From assembly GCA_003021015.1 (NCBI GenBank), contig PXRK01000006.1, positions 1 through 51,469 on the forward strand: a stretch of 51,469 nucleotides of DNA. Reading direction: 5' to 3'. Of this stretch, positions 44,734-51,469 are shown one piece after another (the stretch's first letter is position 1; each line of letters opens with the position of its first letter). The notes under the pieces were generated by a model. That model did not search any database, had not been told where the DNA came from, and saw nothing but the letters and a program-made list of their open reading frames with translations. This DNA is from Halobacteriales archaeon QS_4_66_20 (GTDB taxonomy: Archaea > Halobacteriota > Halobacteria > Halobacteriales > Haloarculaceae). A program made the translations under genes and the position numbers.

Positions 44734-46230
44734 ATGTCAGACCTCGACGGCACGCAGGTCGTGGTGGTCGGCGGCGGCTTCGGCGGGCTCTCGGCTGCCT
44801 GCTACCTCGCCGACGCCGGTTCCGACGTCCGACTGCTGGAGAAAAACGAACAGCTCGGTGGCCGGGCCAGCCGCCTCGAGAAAGAGGGGTTCACCTTCGA
44901 CATGGGGCCGTCCTGGTATCTCATGCCCGACGTCTTCGAACGCTTTTTCGATCACTTCGGCAAGCACCCGAGCGACTACTACGATCTCGAACCGCTCGAC
45001 CCCCATTACCGCATCTTCTTCAAGGACGGCGACAGCTGCGAGGCCCGGGGCGACCACGAGTACATGCGCGGGCTGTTCGAATCCTACGAACCCGGCGCGG
45101 GCGAGGCGTTCGACGAGTACCTCGAGACGAGCCAGCGCCACTACGAGACGGCGATGGAGAAGTTCGTCTACGAGGACCGCTCGCAGCTCCGGGACTGGAT
45201 CGACCCCGACGTGATGCGGGCGGCGCCGATCGGCCTGCGGCTGATCGGGTCGATGCAGAGCCACGTCGAGAACTACTTCGACCACCCGAAGCTCCAGCAG
45301 ATCATGCAGTACACGCTGGTGTTTCTCGGCGGGGCGCCGCACAACACGCCGGCGCTGTACAACATCATGAGCCACGTCGACTTCAACCTCGGCGTCTACT
45401 ACCCCGAGGGCGGCCTCGGCGGCGTGGTCGACGGCATCGTCGACCTGGGCGAGGAACTCGGCGTCACCTACGAGACCGACAGCGAAGTGACCGGCATCAC
45501 AAGGAGCTACGACGGGTTCGTCGTCGAGACTGCCGACGAGGTGTTCCGGCCCGACCGGGTCGTCGTCAACGCCGACTACGCCCACGCCGAGCGCGAGTTG
45601 CTGCCCGAACACGAGCGCCAGTACGACGACGACTACTGGGAGAGCCGCACCTACGCCCCCTCCGCGTTCCTGATCTACCTCGGCGTCGAGGGCGACGTCG
45701 ATGACCTCGCCCACCACACGCTGGTCCTGCCGACCGACTGGGACGACCACTTCGAGCAGATCTTCGAGGCGCCGGGCTGGCCGGAGGACCCCGCCTACTA
45801 CGTCTGCGTCCCCTCGAAAACAGACGACAGCGTCGCGCCTGAGGGTCACAGCAACCTGTTCGTGCTCGTGCCGCTGGCGCCGGGCCTGCCCGACGGCCAG
45901 CGCCGCCGCGACCAGTACCGCGACCGGATCCTGGCAGATCTGGCGGAGCATACCGGTGTCGACCTCCGGGACCGCATCGTCGTCGAGGAGCAGTTCTCCG
46001 TGTCGGATTTCGCCGAGCGGTACAACGCGACGCAGGGCACCGCACTCGGCCTCGCGCACACGCTCCGCCAGACCGCGCTGCTGCGGCCCTCCAACCGCTC
46101 GTCGGCCGTCGACGGGCTGTATTTCACTGGCTCGTTCACCACGCCGGGCGTCGGCGTCCCGATGTGTCTCATCAGCGGCGAGCACACCGCCAACGCGCTG
46201 CTCGACGGCACTGCGGAGTCTGGTTCCTGA
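44734..46230 (+). CDS. crtI: Phytoene desaturase-family carotenoid oxidoreductase (CrtI/CrtD type)
   Basis: 498 aa. FAD-binding VVVVGGGFGGLSAACYLADA at the N-terminus, then LLEKNEQLGGRASR and FTFDMGPSWYLMP, all typical of CrtI. The C-terminal signature LYFTGSFTTPGVGVPMCLIS is intact. It desaturates carotenoid precursors on the way to bacterioruberin; a CrtD-like 3,4-desaturase role cannot be excluded. The neighbours lyeJ and cruF expected beside crtD are absent. TTTATGG at 44704-44710 is a TATA box 27 nt upstream. Its TGA stop is the left flank of element E3. Confidence 0.9.
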   Translation: MSDLDGTQVVVVGGGFGGLSAACYLADAGSDVRLLEKNEQLGGRASRLEKEGFTFDMGPSWYLMPDVFERFFDHFGKHPSDYYDLEPLDPHYRIFFKDGDSCEARGDHEYMRGLFESYEPGAGEAFDEYLETSQRHYETAMEKFVYEDRSQLRDWIDPDVMRAAPIGLRLIGSMQSHVENYFDHPKLQQIMQYTLVFLGGAPHNTPALYNIMSHVDFNLGVYYPEGGLGGVVDGIVDLGEELGVTYETDSEVTGITRSYDGFVVETADEVFRPDRVVVNADYAHAERELLPEHERQYDDDYWESRTYAPSAFLIYLGVEGDVDDLAHHTLVLPTDWDDHFEQIFEAPGWPEDPAYYVCVPSKTDDSVAPEGHSNLFVLVPLAPGLPDGQRRRDQYRDRILADLAEHTGVDLRDRIVVEEQFSVSDFAERYNATQGTALGLAHTLRQTALLRPSNRSSAVDGLYFTGSFTTPGVGVPMCLISGEHTANALLDGTAESGS

Positions 46231-46336
46231 TACTGGTGGCTGTAATTCTTACTCACCAGTCTCTGCTCTCTGCGGAGACAGACCCGTTCCGTCTGGATTC
46301 TCAATTCGAGTGTTCACGTACGTACAGCCACCAGTA
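46231..46336. mobile_element. Short inverted-repeat element, family E, copy 3 (106 bp, inverted, mismatched flanks)
   Basis: TACTGGTGGCTGTA / TACAGCCACCAGTA ends; the body is the reverse complement of copies 1 and 2 with small changes. The left flank is TGA (crtI stop) but the right flank is TCA, and the right flank continues into half of a family B element. Confidence 0.85.
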
Positions 46337-46339
46337 TCA

Positions 46340-46409
46340 GACGCCAGTTTCGGGCCGTGAAACCGCCGCTATTGCGATATGGTGCCGAAAATAATCACAA
46401 CAATCAGTA
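46340..46409. repeat. Half of a family B element, followed by TGA
   Basis: GACGCCAGTTTCGGGCCGTG through CACAACAATCAGTA matches the reverse complement of 31296-31360 or so. The B left half is missing, replaced by element E3. The right flank is TGA (46410-46412), and the terminal GTATGA falls about 26 nt before the next gene's ATG. Confidence 0.78.
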
Positions 46410-46433
46410 TGACTCCTGCAGAACTGTGGATCC

Positions 46434-47972
46434 ATGGCCGGGTATGACTACATCATCGTTGGAGCAGGTTCAGCGGGATGTGTGCTGGCGAATCGGCTCA
46501 GTGCGGACGGCGACGTGCTGGTGCTGGAAGCCGGCGAACAGGACGACAGACGGGAGATATCGGTCCCGATCGCGTATCCGGAGCTGTGGGGATCGGCCGT
46601 CGACTGGGTGTTCCAGACCGCACCACAGGCGGAGCTGAACGACCGGAGGCTCGACGTCGTGCAGGGCAAGATGATCGGCGGGTCCAGTTCCATCAACGCA
46701 CAGGTGTATCTCCGCGGTCATGCCGCCGACTACGACGGCTGGGCGGCGGCCGGAAACGACGGGTGGGACCCCGACACCGTGATCGAGCGGTTCGAACGGA
46801 TCGAGGACGGCCCCGGCGATCACTACGGGAGTGGCGGACCACAGCAGATTGAGCAGCAGGACAGTCCACATCCGCTGTCGTCGGCGTTCGTCGACGCGGC
46901 GGCCGAAGCCGGCCTCCGGCGAACCCGGAGTCTCAACGACGGCGACCTCGACGGCGTGGGATTCACCGAGGTCACGCAGCAGGGTCACAAGCGCCACAGC
47001 GCCGCGGACGCGTTTCTGAAACCGGTGCTCGACCGGGCGAGTCTGACAGCGGAGACCGGCGCCCGCGTGCGGCGCGTCATCTTCGACGAGGACCGGGCGA
47101 CTGGCGTCGTCTACGAGCAAGCGGGTGAAACAGAACGGGCAACAGCGAGCGAGGAGGTGATCCTGTCGGCGGGAGCGATCAACTCGCCGCGACTGCTCAT
47201 GCTCTCGGGGATCGGCCCGGCCGAGCACCTCCAAGAGCACGGCATCGACGTCGAGGTCGACCTGCCGGGTGTCGGCCGCAATCTGCAGGACCACCCGATC
47301 GTGTACCTCCCGTACGAATCCCGGACCGACGACACGTACGGCAACGCTGACACGATTCTGAACCTGCTGAAGTACCTCCTGTTGAAGCGCGGCCCGCTCA
47401 CCTCGAACGGGCTCGAGGCGGCAGGGTACTGGCGGTCCGACGGCGACCTGGCCGCCCCGGACATCCAGTTCGTGTTCTCGCCCGCGTACCTCGAAAACGG
47501 GGACCTCTCGGAGGAGCACAACGGGTTCTCGATCGGAACTGCACTCGTCGACCCGCAGAGCAGCGGCCGGGTCACACTCAGGTCAGCCGACCCGAGCGAC
47601 GATCCCGAGATCGATCCGCAGTACCTCGCCGCCGACGGTGATTTCGAGGCGCTCCGAAGGGGCGTGCGAAAAGCCCGAGAGATCGCAAACGCCGACCCGC
47701 TCGCAGCCAGACGTGCCGATGGGACCGATACACCCGATCGGCCCGAACCCCTGATCCGTTCGGGGACGATCCCGTACGCACACTTCAGCGGCACCTGCAA
47801 GATGGGCGACGGCGAGATGGCGGTCGTCGACGACCGCCTCAGCGTCCGCGGCGTCGAGGGACTGCGGGTCGTCGACGCCTCGATCATGCCGACGATTCCC
47901 CGCGTGAACACCCACGCGCCGGCGATGATGATCGCCGAGTCCGCCGCGGAGTTCATCACCGGCGGCAACTGA
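46434..47972 (+). CDS. GMC-family FAD oxidoreductase (choline/alcohol dehydrogenase-like)
   Basis: 512 aa. FAD motif DYIIVGAGSAGCVLANRLS; GMC signature 1 region GKMIGGSSSINAQVYLRG; signature 2 SAGAINSPRLLMLSGIGPAE. C-terminal catalytic His in YAHFSGTCKMG and NTHAPAMMIAESAAEF. Oxidises an alcohol substrate; choline, glucoside or another polyol is possible. No betaine aldehyde dehydrogenase is nearby. The promoter lies in the half B element. Confidence 0.92.
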   Translation: MAGYDYIIVGAGSAGCVLANRLSADGDVLVLEAGEQDDRREISVPIAYPELWGSAVDWVFQTAPQAELNDRRLDVVQGKMIGGSSSINAQVYLRGHAADYDGWAAAGNDGWDPDTVIERFERIEDGPGDHYGSGGPQQIEQQDSPHPLSSAFVDAAAEAGLRRTRSLNDGDLDGVGFTEVTQQGHKRHSAADAFLKPVLDRASLTAETGARVRRVIFDEDRATGVVYEQAGETERATASEEVILSAGAINSPRLLMLSGIGPAEHLQEHGIDVEVDLPGVGRNLQDHPIVYLPYESRTDDTYGNADTILNLLKYLLLKRGPLTSNGLEAAGYWRSDGDLAAPDIQFVFSPAYLENGDLSEEHNGFSIGTALVDPQSSGRVTLRSADPSDDPEIDPQYLAADGDFEALRRGVRKAREIANADPLAARRADGTDTPDRPEPLIRSGTIPYAHFSGTCKMGDGEMAVVDDRLSVRGVEGLRVVDASIMPTIPRVNTHAPAMMIAESAAEFITGGN

Positions 47973-48112
47973 TCGGGAACCGGATCTGTTGGCTGCTGGT
48001 GGAGGGCCGATCCGTACCGGGGCCAGCCGACTGACACGGTGAATCCGCGAACCGCCGCCGGAGTGCAGCCGCATGCACAAGACAGAAATCACCGTGGAAC
48101 CCACTCGCAACC

Positions 48113-48838
48113 ATGTCGAAAACCACACTCGCGGAACTGCTGGAGCGCAACACCGCGCACACGGATTCGCTGCCACAGGGGTACTTCGACGCCGTCGAGC
48201 ACGGGCAGGAACCGGCCGCAGTGTCGATCTGTTGTTCGGACTCGCGGGTCGCCCAGGAGGGGATGTGGGACATCTCCGAACCCGGCTGGCTGTTCACCCC
48301 GAGCACCATCGGCAACCAGGTCTGGGACCGCTACGACGGCGAGCCCGTCGTTGACGGCAGCGTCGTCTACCCCATCGCCTACGCTGGCACCGATATCGCG
48401 CTGGTCGTCGGCCACACCGGCTGTGGAGCGGTGACCGCCGCGCTCGACGCGGTCCAAAACGGCGAGCACGACGAGCAGGAAGGCGGGGATGGCGACGCGG
48501 ACGACCGGCCACCGGCCGGCGTCGAAAAGTGGCTCGATCTGCTCGTCCCGGTCGTCGAGGACGGCCTCGCGGACGACCGCGTGGACCCCGACGCCGACGC
48601 CGGACTCGTCGACCAGCTCGTCGAGTACAACGTCGACCGCCAGGTCGCGTTCCTGGGCGACAGCGAGGAGATCCCCGCCGAAACGACGGCCTACGGCTTC
48701 GTCTACGACTTTCAGGGCGTCTACGGCGACGTCCGCGGCCGGGCGTACCTCGTGAACGCCGACGAGGAGACTGATGTAGCCAGCCTGCGCGAGATGATCC
48801 CCGGGGAGTACGGCGATCACGTCCGGCGCCTGCTGTAG
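48113..48838 (+). CDS. Beta-class carbonic anhydrase
   Basis: 241 aa. Zinc ligands fit CCSDSRV (C40/C41, with the Asp-Arg dyad) and HTGCGAV (His101, Cys104). It interconverts CO2 and bicarbonate. An acidic, Gly/Asp-rich insertion (about 115-140) after the second motif is a likely halophilic loop. The C-terminal part, EIPAETTAYGFVYDFQGVYG, is usual for prokaryotic beta-CAs. Confidence 0.92.
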   Translation: MSKTTLAELLERNTAHTDSLPQGYFDAVEHGQEPAAVSICCSDSRVAQEGMWDISEPGWLFTPSTIGNQVWDRYDGEPVVDGSVVYPIAYAGTDIALVVGHTGCGAVTAALDAVQNGEHDEQEGGDGDADDRPPAGVEKWLDLLVPVVEDGLADDRVDPDADAGLVDQLVEYNVDRQVAFLGDSEEIPAETTAYGFVYDFQGVYGDVRGRAYLVNADEETDVASLREMIPGEYGDHVRRLL

Positions 48839-48987
48839 ACCATCTCCATCGGGAGCCCCGCAGGGTCGCGCTCGACGGCCGCGGATATCGCCGTGTACGC
48901 GCGCTCCCGCGAACGCCGCTCCCTCGTATTATCCGTTCGATGGGGGAGGCCGGAAGGTACTTCGGCCGCTCGCGACAAGAGCGAGTG

Positions 48988-49917
48988 ATGGCTCGCGGGA
49001 TCGGCGGGGTCGACGTCATCCAGGGGCTGGTGCCGGACGTCGCGGCACTGGTCGCTGCGGCACTCGCACAGCTCGGGAGCGCCTGGTTCCTGTCGGCGCT
49101 GCTGGTGGTGCTGTACTGGACTCGACCGGGGGAGGAACACGACGTCCTCCTGGTCGGATCACTCCTGCTCGTGGCGTTCGGCATCTACCGGACGCTCAAG
49201 GAACTGTTCGCGCTGCCGCGGCCGGCGGAGCTGCTGCTTGCGCCGGCGGACGCGCCGGCGCTGATCCGGCCGCTGTACGACGCAGCGGTACTCGGGACGG
49301 GCTACGGGTTCCCGAGCGGGCACGCGACCAACAGTGCCGTCGTGTACATCGGGCTTGCGGCGGTGCTGGGAATCTGGACGCGGCGGCGCCGGTACGCGAC
49401 CGCCACCGCACTCGTGACTGTCGTCGCACTCACCCGGATCCTGCTCGGCGTCCACTACCTCGTCGACGTGATCGCCGGGGCGGCGCTCGGGACGGGCGTC
49501 GCGTTGCTGGGCGTCTACGGCGTTCGGCAGTTCGTCGACGATGGAGTCACGGTTGCCCTGGTGCCTGGAGTGTTCGCGAGCGCGGGCTACGTCGTCGCGA
49601 GCGGTGGGCTCCCGGAATCACTGCTGCTCTCGGGTGCGGTTCTGGGGCTGCTCGGCGGCTGGCAACTGCTGATGCTCGCCCGCATGAGCGCGGGGATCCG
49701 TCCGCCCGTCGGGGTTGGATCGGCGACGCGCAAGCGCGGGCTCGCGGCCCTCGCGCTCGTACCGTTGCTCGTCGCAGTCGGATCCACGCCCGTGGTCGAC
49801 TCCCTCGCCGTGCCGGCCAGCGGTCTCGTCGGGCTGGCTGTCGCCGGAGTTGTGCTGGCACCGACGGTGTGGCAGGGAGACAGCGGGCGGCAGCGACCGT
49901 CGATCCGGCGGCGCTGA
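48988..49917 (+). CDS. PAP2-family membrane phosphatase
   Basis: 309 aa from ATG 48988 (MARGIGGVDVIQ); ATG 48940 is possible. Phosphatase motifs KELFALPRP, GFPSGHATNS and TRILLGVHYLVD are in order, so the active site is complete. About eight hydrophobic segments; the extra C-terminal helices after residue 190 go beyond the minimal PAP2 domain. It probably dephosphorylates a polyprenyl or phospholipid phosphate in the membrane. Confidence 0.88.
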   Translation: MARGIGGVDVIQGLVPDVAALVAAALAQLGSAWFLSALLVVLYWTRPGEEHDVLLVGSLLLVAFGIYRTLKELFALPRPAELLLAPADAPALIRPLYDAAVLGTGYGFPSGHATNSAVVYIGLAAVLGIWTRRRRYATATALVTVVALTRILLGVHYLVDVIAGAALGTGVALLGVYGVRQFVDDGVTVALVPGVFASAGYVVASGGLPESLLLSGAVLGLLGGWQLLMLARMSAGIRPPVGVGSATRKRGLAALALVPLLVAVGSTPVVDSLAVPASGLVGLAVAGVVLAPTVWQGDSGRQRPSIRRR

Positions 49918-50144
49918 TCGGTTGCGGCGACCGGAAAACAGTTTGGGATGCCCGGAAAACCACACGCCAGTGCGCGATGCGGTGCCGGGGCGAAATCTTT
50001 CTCTGTACCACGTTTTCCCTACCCATGGCGCCGGAGGCGGTGTCCGAGACGAAATTCAGGCTGTAGGAACTCTACATGGGTGATAATCAACAATCATACC
50101 GTTTATATATTCACATAAGTGGAAATTTAGTATTCCCGGTAGAA
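49918..50144. other. Intergenic region, AT-rich toward its right end
   Basis: 227 bp with no convincing gene; the 13-codon frame at 50024 (MAPEAVSETKFRL) is too short to support. A TTTATATATTC tract at 50102-50112 is a possible second TATA for the next gene. Confidence 0.4.
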
Positions 50145-50150
50145 TTATAA
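50145..50150 (+). promoter_or_regulatory. TATA box for the SDR gene
   Basis: TTATAA centred 27 nt before GTG 50175, supporting a leaderless GTG start. Confidence 0.55.
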
Positions 50151-50174
50151 GGAGAGCTGTTGCCAGTAGTAGCT

Positions 50175-51038
50175 GTGACCGACTCGAATGCAGAACTCAG
50201 CGCGCCGGAGCCGACACGGGAGGAGATCCTCGAGATCGACGATCCGCGGTTCGAGGACGGGACAGTCGCGCTCGTCACGGGGGCAGCCTCGGGGATCGGG
50301 CAGGCGACGGCGGTCGCACTCGCCACGAACGGCCTGACGGTCGTCGGTGCGGACGTCGACGAGGCGGGGATGGGCGAAACGGCAGACCTGGTCGAGGACT
50401 GCAACGCACCGGGAACGTTCCACGGGGTCGAGACGGACCTGACGAGCGACGAGGACGTAAAGGCAGTCGTCGACGCAGCTGCCGACGAAGGGGAGCTCCG
50501 GTACGTCGTCAACATCGCCGGCGTTCAGCACATCAATCCGATCCGGAAGTTTCCGACCGAGAAGTGGGACCTGCTACAGGACGTGATGCTCCGCGCGCCG
50601 TTCCTGACGGCCAAGCACGCGATCCCCCATATCGAGGCGACTGACGACGGCGTCGGCGCTGTCGCCAACATGGCGTCGGTACACGGCCACTACGCCACGA
50701 AGGACAAGGCGGCCTACATCACCGCGAAACACGGGCTGATCGGGCTGACCAGGTGCATCGCCGCGGAGGGCGACGGCTCGCTGCGGAGTTTCTCGGTCTC
50801 GGTCGGCTACGTGCTGACGCCGCTGATGGCCAACCAGATCGCCGACCAGGCCCGCGAGCGCGGGATCAGCGAGGAGGAGGTCGTCGAAGACGTGTTCCTC
50901 GGCCAGGCCCGGACCAAAGAGATGATGATGCCCGTCGAGGTCGCGAACCTGTTCACGTTCGGCCTCTCGGGCCACAGCAAGCACCTCAACGGGGCCGACA
51001 TGCTCTGGGACGGCGGCTACACACACACCTACGAGTGA
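50175..51038 (+). CDS. SDR-family dehydrogenase (3-hydroxybutyrate dehydrogenase-like)
   Basis: 287 aa with a GTG start (VTDSNAELSAPEPTREEILE); TTG 50160 is an alternative. A 30-residue N-terminal extension precedes TGAASGIG. NIAG replaces the usual NNAG. Catalytic Ser in MASVHGHY and Tyr/Lys in AAYITAKHGL. The LSGHSKHLNGADMLWDGGYT end resembles 3-hydroxybutyrate and sugar dehydrogenases. A remnant of a sugar ABC transporter ATPase lies downstream, so a sugar role is possible. Confidence 0.88.
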   Translation: MTDSNAELSAPEPTREEILEIDDPRFEDGTVALVTGAASGIGQATAVALATNGLTVVGADVDEAGMGETADLVEDCNAPGTFHGVETDLTSDEDVKAVVDAAADEGELRYVVNIAGVQHINPIRKFPTEKWDLLQDVMLRAPFLTAKHAIPHIEATDDGVGAVANMASVHGHYATKDKAAYITAKHGLIGLTRCIAAEGDGSLRSFSVSVGYVLTPLMANQIADQARERGISEEEVVEDVFLGQARTKEMMMPVEVANLFTFGLSGHSKHLNGADMLWDGGYTHTYE

Positions 51039-51113
51039 GCAGATCGGTTCGGACGGAACGTCGACGGCCCCGACGAACAGAGAACTGACCGACACTGGTA
51101 CGGGAGTTCCCCG

Positions 51114-51225
51114 CTACACCTGCACCGCGACGGAGTCGACGTCCTCCAGCGAGCGGTTTTTCAACGCTTCACCAGTCTCGCCGTCGAAAAGGTGGTGCCG
51201 TCCGGGAGGATCATCACGAGCGCGC
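51114..51225 (-). pseudogene. 3'-terminal remnant of a sugar ABC transporter ATPase (UgpC/MsmK type)
   Basis: The minus strand reads DDPPGRHHLFDGETGEALKN then RSLEDVDSVAVQV and TAG. HLFDGETGEAL is the C-terminal TOBE segment of CUT1-family sugar ATPases. Further upstream the frame loses similarity within 15 codons and soon meets a stop; no Walker motifs are present. Next to it is a hairpin TTGAGAC-TGGCC-GTCTCAA (about 51233-51251). This is the tail of a deleted gene. Confidence 0.7.
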
Positions 51226-51416
51226 CCAGAAGTTGAGACTGGCCGTCTCAATGCATGTGGTCCCGATCATCCACGCCCACCAATCAAGTTTAATTGTACT
51301 ACATCAATTCGATTGGGGAAGTTTTATGTGACAGCCTTCACCACCAGATATTGCGGTCGAAATCGATAGACACCACATATGGGGTTAAGGCCCTAGAGGA
51401 TTAAGCAGTGACAACT
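51226..51416. other. Gene-free region upstream of nrdR
   Basis: Lower GC than its surroundings (AAGTTTAATTGTACTACATC). One hairpin at its left end. GGTTAAGG at 51384-51391 is about 29 nt before the nrdR ATG and may be its TATA region. No coding frame recognised. Confidence 0.4.
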
Positions 51417-51469
51417 ATGAACTGCCCGGACTGCGGGAACGAGCGAACACGCGTCATCGATACAGGGAC
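51417..51469 (+). CDS. nrdR: Start of transcriptional repressor NrdR (runs off the window)
   Basis: ATG 51417 encodes MNCPDCGNERTRVIDTG, matching the N-terminal zinc ribbon of NrdR (CPxC...), the ATP/dATP-sensing repressor of ribonucleotide reductase genes. Only 17 codons are visible; the second CxxC pair and ATP cone would follow. Confidence 0.75.
   Translation, partial: MNCPDCGNERTRVIDTG

Noticed and set aside
44737..46185. 482-codon frame antisense to the carotenoid desaturase
   Set aside because: Val/Asp/Arg-rich shadow translation with no motifs; the plus-strand protein has complete CrtI signatures and a TATA box at the right spacing.
50024..50065. 13-codon frame before the last SDR gene
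   Set aside because: Too short, no ribosome site, no homologue that I recognise.

Overview
The window looks like chromosomal DNA from a halophilic archaeon (class Halobacteria). It is GC-rich, its proteins are strongly acidic, and many genes have a TATA box about 27 nt upstream of the start codon with no Shine-Dalgarno (leaderless transcription). Archaeal or haloarchaeal markers include aIF5B, transcription factor TFS, RPA with its partner protein, bacterio-opsin-activator (Bat) HTH regulators, a PGF-CTERM surface protein and an IS1341-type TnpB. The genus cannot be fixed from the sequence alone. I saw no rRNA, tRNA or CRISPR array.

Layout. 1-1.4 kb: a TnpB-only insertion sequence running off the left edge. 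1.4-4.1 kb: an operon of a thiolase and an HMG-CoA-synthase-like/DUF35 fusion. 4.2-5.9 kb: an accessory patch with a VapBC toxin-antitoxin pair and a TumE/HVO_A0114-type pair; the second pair sits between a complete bat gene and a 109-bp duplicate of that gene's 3' end. 5.9-9.4 kb: a Bat-type regulator divergent from phenylacetyl-CoA epoxidase genes paaABCD, with the PaaD zinc ribbon split into its own gene; a 16-bp palindrome lies between them. 10-13 kb: glnA divergent from an Lrp regulator, then a reductase. 13-20 kb: an orphan antitoxin with a decapitated vapC, uvrA, and a large PAS/GAF Bat-type sensor-regulator. 20-25 kb: hot-dog enzymes, two surface or membrane proteins (one with a 28-copy PPGDD repeat), a palindrome-rich IS605-like relic, and small proteins. 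25-31 kb: hisA, an RHH protein, the rpa3-rpap3 pair, a PGF-CTERM protein and a glycosyltransferase. 31-40 kb: an S9 peptidase, HAD hydrolase, panB, infB, a GH2-like protein and an abundant-type coiled-coil protein. 40-51 kb: TFS and msrA, a cysteine-cluster protein, dehydrogenases, an FNT-type channel, a carotenoid desaturase, a GMC oxidoreductase, beta-carbonic anhydrase, PAP2 phosphatase, and the start of nrdR.

The most striking signal is a set of very short inverted-repeat elements (11 complete or interrupted copies, at least 6 fragments) scattered through the intergenic spaces. Nearly all are 106-109 bp. They start TAC and end GTA, and the inner end of each terminal repeat is GTGA followed by a TCGTTACC-like stretch. 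The roughly 8 nt between these constant parts differ from family to family, yet match between the two ends of one copy. Most copies are bracketed by a 3-bp direct repeat, TGA or TCA. Several use a gene's TGA stop codon as the target, one is nested inside another with the expected duplication, and one appears to be a recombination scar. No transposase for them is visible here.
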